Source: Kribbella sp. VKM Ac-2569
GTDB taxonomy: Bacteria > Actinomycetota > Actinomycetes > Propionibacteriales > Kribbellaceae
Length of the DNA: 64,000 bases
Direction of reading: 5' to 3'
Assembly (NCBI RefSeq): GCF_004216905.1
Contig: NZ_SGXJ01000003.1
Coordinates: 496,001 to 560,000, forward strand
The position numbers and the translations under genes were made by a program. Below are positions 49,245 through 57,644 of the stretch, in pieces. Below the pieces are notes generated by a model. That model had not been told where the DNA came from, ran no database searches, and saw nothing but the letters and a program-made list of their open reading frames with translations. Within the stretch, counting starts at the first letter, position 1; the number at the start of each line of letters is the position of its first letter.

Positions 49245-50413
49245 GCCGTTTGCCCGGCGGCACCTACGAAGGCGCCTTTCGGGCCGAAGGCGTACTGGCT
49301 GAACCGGTCTGCGATGAGTTGGTGGGTGGGGCCGTCCGGATGGAGGTCGTCGGGGAGCGGATGGGCGAGGTTGTCCGTCTCGCCGTACAGCTCGCGGCCG
49401 TCCAGGTGGTGGAGGTTCGGGTCGGTCAGGGCGCGTTGGGTGAGGATGCGGGCGAGTTCGGCGCGGATGACCGACAGGGTGAGTTTGCCGGCCGGGATCT
49501 CGTCGGGGTTGCCCGTGGCGGTGAAACGGAGTTCGCCGGCGGCCAGGGCGGACAGGTCCCAGTTGGTCGGTCCGGGGGTGTTCTCGTGGATCGGGCAGAG
49601 GATGGGGGAGACGACCAGCAGCGGCGTGTAGGGGTGGCCGTCGCGAATGGTGTCGAGGAAGCCGTGGACGGCCGGGGTGAAGCTGCGGAGGCTGAGCCCG
49701 TCGCTGTTGACGATGTTGATGCCGAGTTTGAGGCTGATCAGGTCCGCGGGCGTGTCGCGGATGGTGCGGGCGATGAACGGTTGCAGGTACGCGCTGCCAC
49801 CGAAGCCAAGGTTGACGAGTTCGACACCGCCCTGAGCGGCGGCGAGGGCCGGCCAGGTGCCGGTGGGGTGGGTCGCGTTGGACCCGTGGCTGATGGAGCT
49901 GCCGTGGTGCAGCCAGACCCGGCGCGCGGCTGGTACCGGCTCGACCGGAGCATCGGTGCGCAGGGCAACGAGTTGAGTCGTCTCGTTGTGCGGCAGCCAG
50001 ATCTCGACGGTCTTCGGTACGGCGGCCAGCCCGGCGACTCGCAGCGTCTCGGGCTGCCCGGGCCGGGTCTCGGTAGCGCCCGTCATCAGGTCGATGGTGA
50101 TGACGTCGCCGCCGGGCGCGGTGAGCTGCGTCACCAGCTCGCCGTCGACGAGTACGTCGTACACGCCGTCCGGTCGCGGGGGAGCGCCGACGTAATCCCG
50201 CTTGGACGGCACCGTGTCGAGCTCGACGACGGTGGCCGACGTACGGAAGACGAGGCGTACGCCGGAGGGTTGGGACTCGACCATCGACATCTGGCCGTCG
50301 TCGTACTGCGTTCGCGCCCAGGCCGGCAGGCGGTGTGGGAGGAGGCCGCGGTCGGTCTGCTCCAGTTCGAGCGCACCGCGGAGCAGGTCGCCGGTGATAG
50401 GGGTGGTGATCAT
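49238..50413 (-). CDS. SGNH/GDSL-type hydrolase
   Basis: A 391-residue esterase/lipase-like enzyme. An N-terminal beta domain of about 160 residues precedes an SGNH domain whose block I reads HHGSSISHG (nucleophile S173), block II GFGGSAY, block III LGINIVN and block V DDLHPDG (D355, H358). No signal peptide is seen. The ATG at 50413 follows the TetR stop by one base, so both genes form an operon and the enzyme is probably induced when the TetR ligand appears. Carbohydrate or small-molecule esters are likely substrates. Confidence 0.87.
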   Translation of the reverse strand: MITTPITGDLLRGALELEQTDRGLLPHRLPAWARTQYDDGQMSMVESQPSGVRLVFRTSATVVELDTVPSKRDYVGAPPRPDGVYDVLVDGELVTQLTAPGGDVITIDLMTGATETRPGQPETLRVAGLAAVPKTVEIWLPHNETTQLVALRTDAPVEPVPAARRVWLHHGSSISHGSNATHPTGTWPALAAAQGGVELVNLGFGGSAYLQPFIARTIRDTPADLISLKLGINIVNSDGLSLRSFTPAVHGFLDTIRDGHPYTPLLVVSPILCPIHENTPGPTNWDLSALAAGELRFTATGNPDEIPAGKLTLSVIRAELARILTQRALTDPNLHHLDGRELYGETDNLAHPLPDDLHPDGPTHQLIADRFSQYAFGPKGAFVGAAGQTAQ

Positions 50414-50414
50414 G

Positions 50415-50987
50415 TCAGCTCCAGCTGCGGAGGAGGGTGTCGAGGGCGTCGATGATGCGTGGCCAGCTGTCGCTGGCGCTGGGCTCGCTGTGGGAGAAGG
50501 AACCAGCGAGCTCGAGGGTGATGTAGCCGTGGATCGTGCTGCCGAGGAGGCGTACGGCGTCGGTCTGGGCGGGTTCTCCGAGGTCGTACCCACGGAGGAC
50601 TGCGCGGACGAGCTCGGAGTGCCGACGCCCGGCATCGACGTACTGCTCGCCCAGAACTGAGGCAGCGGCGGTGTGGCGGGTGGCGGTGTAGCGGCCCGGG
50701 TGGGTTCGGGCGTAGTCGCGGTAGACGTCGGCGAGGGCGTGCAGGGCGTCGCGGCCGGCGCGCCCGGCGAGGGCCGCGGCAGCCTGGTCGGCCAGCTCGG
50801 TGAGGGCGACCGTGGCGATGCGGGCCTTCAGGTCGTCGGAGTTGCGGACGTGTGAGTACAGGCTCGCGACCTGGACGCTGAAGTGCCGGGCCAGCGCCGA
50901 CACGGTGACCTGTTCGAAGCCGACCTCGTCGGCCAGCTCCGCACCGGCCTGCGCCAGCCGCGCGCCGCTCAACCCCGCTCTTGCCAT
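50415..50987 (-). CDS. TetR/AcrR-family regulator (WHG-type C-domain)
   Basis: A 190-residue protein with the HTH at residues about 8-55 (ARLAQAGAELADEVGFEQVTVSALARHFSVQVASLYSHVRNSDDLKARI) and a C-terminal domain containing LLGSTIHGYITLELAGSF, typical of the WHG subgroup. The ATG at 50987 has no Shine-Dalgarno sequence; the promoter elements CATAAT and TTGCCT are placed so that transcription would begin at or next to the ATG (leaderless). A perfect 23-bp palindrome lies in that promoter, indicating autoregulation together with the downstream SGNH hydrolase. Confidence 0.9.
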   Translation of the reverse strand: MARAGLSGARLAQAGAELADEVGFEQVTVSALARHFSVQVASLYSHVRNSDDLKARIATVALTELADQAAAALAGRAGRDALHALADVYRDYARTHPGRYTATRHTAAASVLGEQYVDAGRRHSELVRAVLRGYDLGEPAQTDAVRLLGSTIHGYITLELAGSFSHSEPSASDSWPRIIDALDTLLRSWS

Positions 50988-51000
50988 AGCTCATTATGTA

Positions 51001-51023
51001 TTTGCCTAAAGCCTTTAGGCAAA
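51001..51023. promoter_or_regulatory. TetR operator TTTGCCTAAAG-c-CTTTAGGCAAA
   Basis: A perfect 11+1+11 palindrome starts 14 bp before the TetR ATG. It overlaps the likely -35 TTGCCT and the spacer; the -10 CATAAT is at 50993-50998 on the minus strand. Binding would shut off the TetR-SGNH operon. Confidence 0.85.
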
Positions 51024-51037
51024 CTGGATCAAAGAAA

Positions 51038-51069
51038 AAGCCCTCACCGCGCCGTTGCGGTGAGGGCTT
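51038..51069 (-). terminator. Rho-independent terminator of rbpA
   Basis: AAGCCCTCACCGC pairs perfectly (13 bp) across a 6-nt loop; on the minus strand the stem is followed by TTTTTCTTT, a proper T-run. It starts 10 bp after the rbpA stop. Confidence 0.92.
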
Positions 51070-51078
51070 CTCAGTGGA

Positions 51079-51450
51079 TCAGGCGGTGCGCTTGGTCCGG
51101 TGCAGGTGCGCCGGGCCGATCTCGCCCTTGCGCAGCAGATCGACCCGCTCGGCCAGCAGCTCCTCCAGCTCCGAGATGCTGCGGCGCTCGCGCAGCATGT
51201 CCCAGTGCGTACGGGCCGGCTTCTCCTGCTTCGGCTCCGGCTTCTCACCGGTCGAACGGGCGGCCTCGCTGCCGCAGTGCGGGCACTCCCAGATCGCGGG
51301 CACCTCGGCGTCGTGCGCCATCGTGACCTCGACCACATGGCCGCGGGGGCAGTCGTACGTGATCATCTGGCGCGGCGCGAACTCCACACCGCGGTCATCC
51401 TCGAAGCTGACCCCACCCAGCCCCGAACCACGCAGTACGCGATTAGACAT
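51079..51450 (-). CDS. rbpA: RNA polymerase-binding protein RbpA
   Basis: A 123-residue actinomycete-specific activator that binds RNA polymerase and the principal sigma factor, stabilises open complexes and raises basal rifampicin tolerance. Typical sequence runs throughout: N-terminal tail MSNRVLRGSGLGGVSFEDDRG, core fold YDCPRGHVVEVTMAHDAEVPAIWECPHCG, basic linker with RTHWDMLRERRS and the sigma-interacting ELEELLAERVDLLR helix. GGAGG sits 6 nt before ATG 51450. Its promoter matches the sigma-R consensus, and its terminator is unusually canonical. Confidence 0.95.
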   Translation of the reverse strand: MSNRVLRGSGLGGVSFEDDRGVEFAPRQMITYDCPRGHVVEVTMAHDAEVPAIWECPHCGSEAARSTGEKPEPKQEKPARTHWDMLRERRSISELEELLAERVDLLRKGEIGPAHLHRTKRTA

Positions 51451-51479
51451 GTCAAACCTCCGAGATCGTCATCCGTGCC

Positions 51480-51506
51480 AACGGTCGGCCGGCCCGGATC
51501 ATTCCC
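51480..51506 (-). promoter_or_regulatory. Sigma-R-type promoter of rbpA (GGGAAT-N18-GTT)
   Basis: On the minus strand GGGAAT (51501-51506) and GTT (51480-51482) are exactly 18 bp apart, matching the thiol-stress sigma-R consensus. rbpA is a known sigma-R target in Streptomyces coelicolor. The start codon is about 30 nt downstream. Confidence 0.85.
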
Positions 51507-51706
51507 ATTTTGGCATGCCCGAGCCATATGTACGCACCTGACACCAGCGCCGTGACCTGCTGTCATCGACTGTTCACAGATCCCGCAGTGTCACCGAGTG
51601 TCGCGGACCGCCCGATGTACGACGCACCAAATCGATACCTGGTTCACAGCCTGTTGCCAGGAAGCGAGGATCTCCTCCTCAGTAAGTGTCCCTAGCCTCA
51701 GCGTCC

Positions 51707-53063
51707 ATGGTGCTACCCCGCCACAAGCTCCGTGGCCTCAGTTTCGTGAACGTGGCCCTGGTGGCCATCGTCCTCGCCATCGGCGTCACCGCCTACTTCC
51801 TGTTCTTCAAGAAGGATCCGCCGGCCGCCGGCGCGACCCGGCCGTCGGTGGCCGTGCAGCGTGGCGAGGTGACCGCGAGCGTCAGCTCGAGCGGCACCCT
51901 GCAGAGCTCCCAGACCGCGTCCCCGCAGTTCGAGACGTCCGGCACGGTGACGCAGGTGCTCGTGAAGGTCGGTCAGGTGGTGGCGAAGGGCGCCGCGATC
52001 GCGAAGGTCGACCCGGCAGCCGCCGAGCGGCAGTTGCGGATCGCCCAGCAGAACCAGATCGCGTCCGCGAACTCGGTCACCGCGGCCGAGGGGACACTCA
52101 GCGACGCACAGGACGCCCTCGAGGCGGCCGAGGAAGCGTCCGCCTCACCCTCGCCGACCCCCACCCCGAGCAACGGCCAGCAACAGCAGACCCAGCAGTC
52201 TCAAGGTCAAGGTCAGACTCAGAGCCCGGAGGTTGCCGTCAGCAACGCCGAGGCGAGCCTGGCGAAGGCGAAGGCGGACAAGGAACAGTCCGACCAGAAC
52301 GTCGACGCGGCCGAGGCCGCGGTCGACGCGACCACGCTGAAGGCGCCGATCGCCGGCACGATCACGGCGGTCAACGGTGCAGTTGGCTCAGTGGCCGGCG
52401 GATCCAACTCCAGCTCGGGTTCGAGTTCAGGCAGCAGCGGGCAAGGCTCGACCTCAGGTCAAGGTTCAGCCTCGAGCTCCGGTACGTCGACCACGTCCGG
52501 CACCGGTTTCGTGGACATCGCCGACCTGAAGGCGCTCCAGGTGGTGGCCGCGTTCGCCGAGGCCGATGCGATCAAGATCAAGGCCGGCCAGGCCGCGACG
52601 GTGACCCTGAACGCCGAGCCCGGTACGACGCTCACCGCATCGCTGGCGACCGTGTCACCGACCCCGACCACCACCAACGGCGTGGTCTCGTACTCGGCCA
52701 CCTTCAGCCTCGCCAAGCTCCCGGCCAACGCCCGGATGGGCCAGACCGCGAACGTCACGGTCCAGACCGCGAAGGCGGCCAACGCGCTCTACGTCCCGAG
52801 CATGGCGATCGCGACGAGCGGTACGACGTACACGGTCACGATGGCCGACGGCAGCGGGACGCGGGAGGTGCAGGTCGGCGTCCGGGGTGACAGCTACACG
52901 CAGATCACGTCGGGCCTGAACGAAGGCGACCAGATCGAGCTGCTGCAGGGCGCGATCGGCGGCACCGGTACCCAGAACGGCCAGGGCCGGCAGGGGCAGC
53001 AGCCGGGCGGTGGCCAGTTCCCGGGCGCGGGCGTCGGTCAGGGAACAGGCGCCGGAGGCTTCC

Positions 53064-53074
<11 letters not shown>
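51707..53074 (+). CDS. Membrane-fusion (HlyD/MacA-like) periplasmic adaptor
   Basis: A 455-residue adaptor: one N-terminal membrane anchor (FVNVALVAIVLAIGVTAYFLFF), a lipoyl/barrel-sandwich half (GTVTQVLVKVGQVVAKGAAIAKVDP), a helical hairpin interrupted by a Gln/Ser/Pro-rich loop, the second lipoyl half (TTLKAPIAGTITAVNGAVGS), a beta-barrel and a membrane-proximal domain. Two low-complexity Ser/Gly and Gln/Gly stretches are striking. It forms an export complex with the ATPase and permease encoded next. ATG 51707 was chosen; GTG 51686 is possible. The ATPase start lies inside its last codons. Confidence 0.88.
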
Positions 53075-53755
<681 letters not shown>

Positions 53756-53756
<1 letters not shown>

Positions 53757-54985
53757 TGTCCCCACGCGACCTGATGGGCGCCGCGCTCCGCGGCCTCACG
53801 GCGAACAAGCTGAGATCGCTCCTCACCGTCCTCGGCGTCTCGATCGGGGTCGGCGCCGTGATCGTGCTGGTTGCAGTCGGCAACGGCTCGGGGAAGGCGG
53901 TGCAGGACCGCCTGGAGGCGATGGGCACCAACCTGCTCACGGTCTCCACGACGGGCGGTGGCGGCGGGTTCCTCCGCGGTCAGGCCGGCCCGGCCAACCA
54001 GCAGTACAGCCTCACGCTCGACGACGCCACCGCGCTCGCCGACAAGAACCTGGCCCCGGACATCTCGTCGGTCGCGCCGGTGATGACCAGCTCCGGTACG
54101 GCGACCAACGGCGACACCAGCTACACGGTCAACCAGGTGATCGGCACCACACCGATGTACATGCCGGCCACCAACACGCCGGTGCAGATCGGCAGCTCGT
54201 TCACGCAGGCCGACGTGGACACCTCCCAGCGGGTGATCCTGCTCGGGCAGACGGCCGCGACCGAGCTGTTCACGCGGCCCGCAAGCGCGGTCGGTCAGAC
54301 GATCAAGCTCGGCGCCGTCGACTTCACCGTCCTCGGCGTACTGGCGAGCAAGGACAGCACCGGCTTCAACGACCCGAACGCGACCGCGATCGTGCCGATC
54401 AGCACGCTCCGGGCGACCCAGGCCGGGTACGGCGCCCTGAACCAGATCGTCGTACAAGCGGCCGGCCAGGATCGTGTCGACACCGCGCAGGCCGAGGTCA
54501 CGGAGTTGCTGACCGCTCGGCATCAGGTGCCCGCCGAGGAGACCTCGCCGTTCCGGATCACGAACTCGGCGCAGATCCTGCAGACCAGCCAGGACACCGC
54601 GGCGACGTTCACCGCCCTTCTCGCGACCGTGGCCGCGATCAGCCTGGTCGTGGGCGGGATCGGGGTCACCAACATCATGCTGGTCACGGTCACCGAGCGG
54701 ACCCGGGAGATCGGGATCCGCAAGGCGCTCGGCGCCCGGCGTCGGACGATCCTCGGCCAGTTCCTGATCGAGGCGACGCTGCTCAGCCTGATCGGCGGCG
54801 CGGTCGGGGTCGGGGCCGCGCTGATCGTCACCCGCTTCCAGTTGGCCGGTGTGCAGCCGGTGCTGGTGCCGTCGTCGATCGGACTCGCACTCGGCGTGTC
54901 CGCGGCGGTCGGCCTGTTCTTCGGCAGCATGCCGGCGCACCGAGCCGCCGGCCTCCGTCCCATCGATGCACTACGTCACGAGTGA
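53756..54985 (+). CDS. MacB/FtsX-like ABC permease
   Basis: A 409-residue permease with the MacB layout: one N-terminal helix (LRSLLTVLGVSIGVGAVIVLVAVGNG), a large extracytoplasmic domain of about 230 residues, then three C-terminal helices with the FtsX domain (GGIGVTNIMLVTVTERTREIGIRKALGARRRTILGQFLIEA, the ATPase-coupling helix). It partners the upstream ATPase and adaptor. Actinomycetes lack an outer membrane TolC, so export ends at the cell surface. Confidence 0.93.
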
Positions 54986-54997
54986 GAGGCACTTCAG

Positions 54998-55537
54998 ATG
55001 AGTAACCAGACGCCCGATGAGTTCGCCCAGATCGGGTCCGACGAGGAAGTCGATGCGGCGCTGAAGCCGAAGAAGACCCTCAACCTGCCGCTGGCCACGG
55101 CGATCCTGACCGGGATCGTGGTGCTCGCCATCGGCCTCGGCGGCGGCGCCGGGCTGCACGCGGCGTTCGCCTCGGACAGCTCGTCGAACCAGCCGCAGGC
55201 CGGCGGTCGCGGGTACGGCGGGTTCCGCGGCCAGTACGGCCAGAACGCGCCCGGCCAGGGTCCCGGCGGTGCGCAGGGCGGTGGCGGGGTCGGCACGGTC
55301 GTCTCTTCGACCAGTTCCGAGTTGGTCGTGAAGACCCAGTCCGGCAATGTCACGGTGAAGCTCACCGGCGACACGACGTACGAGATCACCTCGAAGGGCA
55401 CCGCGGCGGACCTGAAGGCGGGCGAGCAGGTCGTCGTCAGCGGCCAGAGCGCCAACGGCACGATCACCGCGAACACGGTCCGCCAGGGCGCCTTCGGCAG
55501 CTTCCGCAACCCGACCGCAACCCCCTCCTCCCGCTGA
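54998..55537 (+). CDS. Membrane-anchored DUF5666-like protein of the export operon
   Basis: The 179-residue protein has an acidic cytoplasmic start, one membrane anchor (LATAILTGIVVLAIGLGGGAGLHAAF), a Gly/Gln/Tyr-rich linker (residues about 60-95) and a small beta domain (GTVVSSTSSELVVKTQSGNVTVKLTGDTTYEI ... LKAGEQVVVSG), similar to DUF5666 and to OB-like parts of adaptor proteins. Function is unknown. GAGAGG precedes ATG 54998, 12 bp after the permease stop, so it is the fourth cistron. The Gly/Gln linker resembles the adaptor's tail. Confidence 0.8.
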   Translation: MSNQTPDEFAQIGSDEEVDAALKPKKTLNLPLATAILTGIVVLAIGLGGGAGLHAAFASDSSSNQPQAGGRGYGGFRGQYGQNAPGQGPGGAQGGGGVGTVVSSTSSELVVKTQSGNVTVKLTGDTTYEITSKGTAADLKAGEQVVVSGQSANGTITANTVRQGAFGSFRNPTATPSSR

Positions 55538-55543
55538 GGATCC

Positions 55544-55620
55544 CCAGGCCATCACAATTGCACGTCCACTGCGCCGCCAAGCGTGCCGCCGTGGTCTGGT
55601 GGCGAATTGTGATGGCCTGG
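55544..55620. terminator. Large inverted repeat after the export operon
   Basis: CCAGGCCATCACAATT (55544-55559) is perfectly complemented at 55605-55620; the 45-nt interior has an additional imperfect CGCCGCCA/TGGTGGCG stem. It lies between the export operon and the convergent VOC gene and may stop transcription from both sides. The size recalls the repeat at 33489-33551. Confidence 0.6.
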
Positions 55621-55669
55621 CGGTCCGCCTCGATCCGTGCGTCCGGCCAGCGCCCCGGCCGGGCGCACG

Positions 55670-56089
55670 TCAGTTCGAGGGGCGGTGTCCGAGGGACGAC
55701 TGGAAGCGGAGCAGGTAGCCGTCGGGGTCCGTCACCAGGAACTGCTCGACACCTGCCTCGCCGTCACCAGTTCGGTACCACTTCGTCTCGGGCTGCATGA
55801 ACAAGGCCCATCCGGCGGCGCGCAGCGACTCGACGATCGGCGCGATCGAGGGGACGGCGATCTGGAAGTTGACGCCGCGACCCAGCGGCGGGCGCAGTCG
55901 CCCGGTGATCCAGTTCCGGCCGACGCCGATCTGCTCGAGCATGATGTGCGCGTCGCCGGACGTGAGGTACGCGAAGCCCTCTTCCGGCCGGTCGTACAGC
56001 ACCTCGAAACCACACAGCTCGCACCAGAAATGCGTGCTGGCGGCAACGGACTTCACGAGGAGCTCGGGCACGAGGGCGGGCGGATTCAC
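55670..56089 (-). CDS. VOC-family (glyoxalase/bleomycin-resistance fold) protein
   Basis: A 139-residue single-unit VOC protein with two beta-alpha-beta-beta-beta modules: LVPELLVKSVAASTHFWCELCGFEVLYDRPEEGFAYLTSGDAHIMLEQ and VNFQIAVPSIAPIVESLRAAG, ending EQFLVTDPDGYLLRFQSSLG. The last segment resembles bleomycin-resistance proteins. It may bind a metal or sequester a small molecule; no catalytic role is assignable. GTG 56089 is the start. Twelve bp downstream of the methyltransferase gene on the same strand, so probably in its operon. Confidence 0.87.
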   Translation of the reverse strand: MNPPALVPELLVKSVAASTHFWCELCGFEVLYDRPEEGFAYLTSGDAHIMLEQIGVGRNWITGRLRPPLGRGVNFQIAVPSIAPIVESLRAAGWALFMQPETKWYRTGDGEAGVEQFLVTDPDGYLLRFQSSLGHRPSN

Positions 56090-56101
56090 CGCGTCATCGT
56101 G

Positions 56102-56905
56102 TCAGGTCCGGGTGGCGGTGAGGGCTACGGCGACGGAGTCGAGAGTGAAGCTGCCGCCGGCGGCGTCGATTGCGGTGGCGGTGCCTTCGAGCACGGCGTC
56201 GAGTTTGCCGGCGGTGGAGAGGGGTTTGGCTATGCCGCTGGTGCGGAGCTGGTCTAGCCACTCGTCGCGGGTGTAGGTGCGGGACCAGGGGAAGGTCGCG
56301 CGGGAGACGTTGGTGAAGGCGGCGGGGAGGTTGTCGGCGGTTCGGTCTAGGAACTGCTCGTAGGCGCCGAGAGGGGAGGCGGCGGCTGGGTTCTGAGGCA
56401 GTACGTCGCGTTGGACGTCGGCGAAGGCTGCGCCGAGGGCGGGTGGCGGTTGGAGGACGTACCAGAAGACGGCGAATGTCCCGCCGGGGCGGAGTACCTC
56501 GGCGGCCTTCGTGGCGCCGACGGCTGGGTCGATCCAGTGCCACGTCATCCCGGCGACTAGCGCGTCGAAGGTGCGGCCAGCTGGATCCCAGGTTTCGAAG
56601 GGGGAGACTTCGGCTTCTACGCCGGTGGAGCGTGCGTACGCCGCCATTCGGCCGTCGACGTCGACGCCGAGCACTCGGCATTCCGCCGCCTGGAGTTGGC
56701 GGGACAAGATGCCGGTCCCGCACCCGACGTCGAGGAAGTCGCGACCGGGTGCCGCGGCAACGAGTGCGTCGATGAGAGCGGTCGGGTAGGACGGCCGGGC
56801 CTGGTCGTAGAGCGCCGCGTCGGCGCCGAAGGACTCGGCCATCTCGCGGTGCCGATGCGGGTCGGCGGGCTGCTTCGGATCGGGGTCCGGCGCTAGAGTG
56901 GGCAT
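56102..56905 (-). CDS. Class I SAM-dependent methyltransferase
   Basis: A 267-residue methyltransferase. SAM motif I is FLDVGCGTGILSRQL near residue 60, with the acidic ribose-binding loop LGVDVDGRMAAYAR, and AGMTWHWIDP as post-II motif in the UbiE/Tam-like small-molecule group. The acceptor is unknown. ATG 56905 lies inside an operator dyad with no Shine-Dalgarno sequence, so the message is likely leaderless, with TTGACG and TATCGT as possible promoter elements. Divergent from a TetR gene. Confidence 0.87.
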   Translation of the reverse strand: MPTLAPDPDPKQPADPHRHREMAESFGADAALYDQARPSYPTALIDALVAAAPGRDFLDVGCGTGILSRQLQAAECRVLGVDVDGRMAAYARSTGVEAEVSPFETWDPAGRTFDALVAGMTWHWIDPAVGATKAAEVLRPGGTFAVFWYVLQPPPALGAAFADVQRDVLPQNPAAASPLGAYEQFLDRTADNLPAAFTNVSRATFPWSRTYTRDEWLDQLRTSGIAKPLSTAGKLDAVLEGTATAIDAAGGSFTLDSVAVALTATRT

Positions 56906-56934
56906 GTGCCCACGATAGTGGGCGGTCGCCCACT
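56898..56934. promoter_or_regulatory. Two tandem TetR operator dyads
   Basis: GTGGGCATGTGCCCAC (56898-56913) and AGTGGGCGGTCGCCCACT (56917-56934) share the arms GTGGGC/GCCCAC, and their centres are 20 bp apart, about two helical turns. The first covers the methyltransferase start codon and the second its promoter. The divergent TetR at 56955 is the likely ligand. Confidence 0.8.
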
Positions 56935-56954
56935 TGCGTCAAGGGACGGTGTGA

Positions 56955-57533
56955 ATGCCTACCGGTGTGGCTATGCGGGACGCCCGGGAGCAGCTGTTCG
57001 ACGCGGCTGAGCGGGTGTTGCTGCGGGACGGGCCGGAGGCGCTCACGAGTCGCGCGGTGACTACCGAGGCTGGGTGCGCGAAAGGCTTGCTGCACAAGCA
57101 CTTCACGGACTTCGACGGCTTCCTCGCCGAGCTCGTCCTCGACCGGATCCGCCGCCTCGACGACCAGGCCGAAGCGCTGCTGAAGGCCGCAGGGCAGGGG
57201 AGTGTCGTCGACAACCTCACCACGATGCTGACCGACCTGTTCGGCTCGGTCGCCGTCGCGATCGTCAGCCTGACAATCTCCCGAGACGGTCTGCGCGCAC
57301 GGCTGCGGGAGGCTGTGCCCACCGGCGTACCGATCCTCAGCGAAGCCGGCCAGGCCATCCGGGACTACCTCGCCGCAGAGCAGACCTACGGCCGCATCCG
57401 CTCGGACGCCAACATCGACGTCCTCGGCCTGACACTGATCGGCTCGAGCCACATGATGTTCGCCGACCGCACCGGCACCCGCCCGACGGTCGCTGCGGTG
57501 CGTGAGTTCGTCGGTTCCGTCGTACCCGCCTGA
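56955..57533 (+). CDS. TetR/AcrR-family regulator
   Basis: The 192-residue protein has its HTH at residues about 10-58 (AREQLFDAAERVLLRDGPEALTSRAVTTEAGCAKGLLHKHFTDFDGFLAEL) and a helical C-domain. ATG 56955 or ATG 56973 may start it. It is divergent from the methyltransferase/VOC pair, with two operator dyads between. The methyltransferase and VOC proteins could together modify or bind a toxic compound sensed by this repressor; this is inference. Confidence 0.88.
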   Translation: MPTGVAMRDAREQLFDAAERVLLRDGPEALTSRAVTTEAGCAKGLLHKHFTDFDGFLAELVLDRIRRLDDQAEALLKAAGQGSVVDNLTTMLTDLFGSVAVAIVSLTISRDGLRARLREAVPTGVPILSEAGQAIRDYLAAEQTYGRIRSDANIDVLGLTLIGSSHMMFADRTGTRPTVAAVREFVGSVVPA

Positions 57534-57566
57534 ACGGATCCGCGGCGCGAGAGATCCGATGAGTCA

Positions 57567-57596
57567 TTGACGGGTTCGCTTGGAAAGCGCTATCTT
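57567..57596 (+). promoter_or_regulatory. Promoter of the PL6 operon with LacI-type operator
   Basis: -35 TTGACG (57567-57572) and -10 TATCTT (57591-57596) are 18 bp apart. Overlapping the -10 is GAAAGCGCTATC (57583-57594), one base off the palindrome GAAAGCGCTTTC typical of LacI-family sugar repressors in actinomycetes. A weaker TGTA-N5-TACA dyad lies in the leader at 57611-57623. No LacI gene is in the window. Confidence 0.65.
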
Positions 57597-57644
57597 CCGA
57601 CGAAATGAGGTGTAAAAAGTACAAATTGGTCGGAAGTTGGAGAC

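Noticed and set aside
52390..52500. Ser/Gly low-complexity stretch in the adaptor gene as a tandem DNA repeat
   Set aside because: Codons vary between units, so it is a protein-level linker rather than a nucleotide repeat array.
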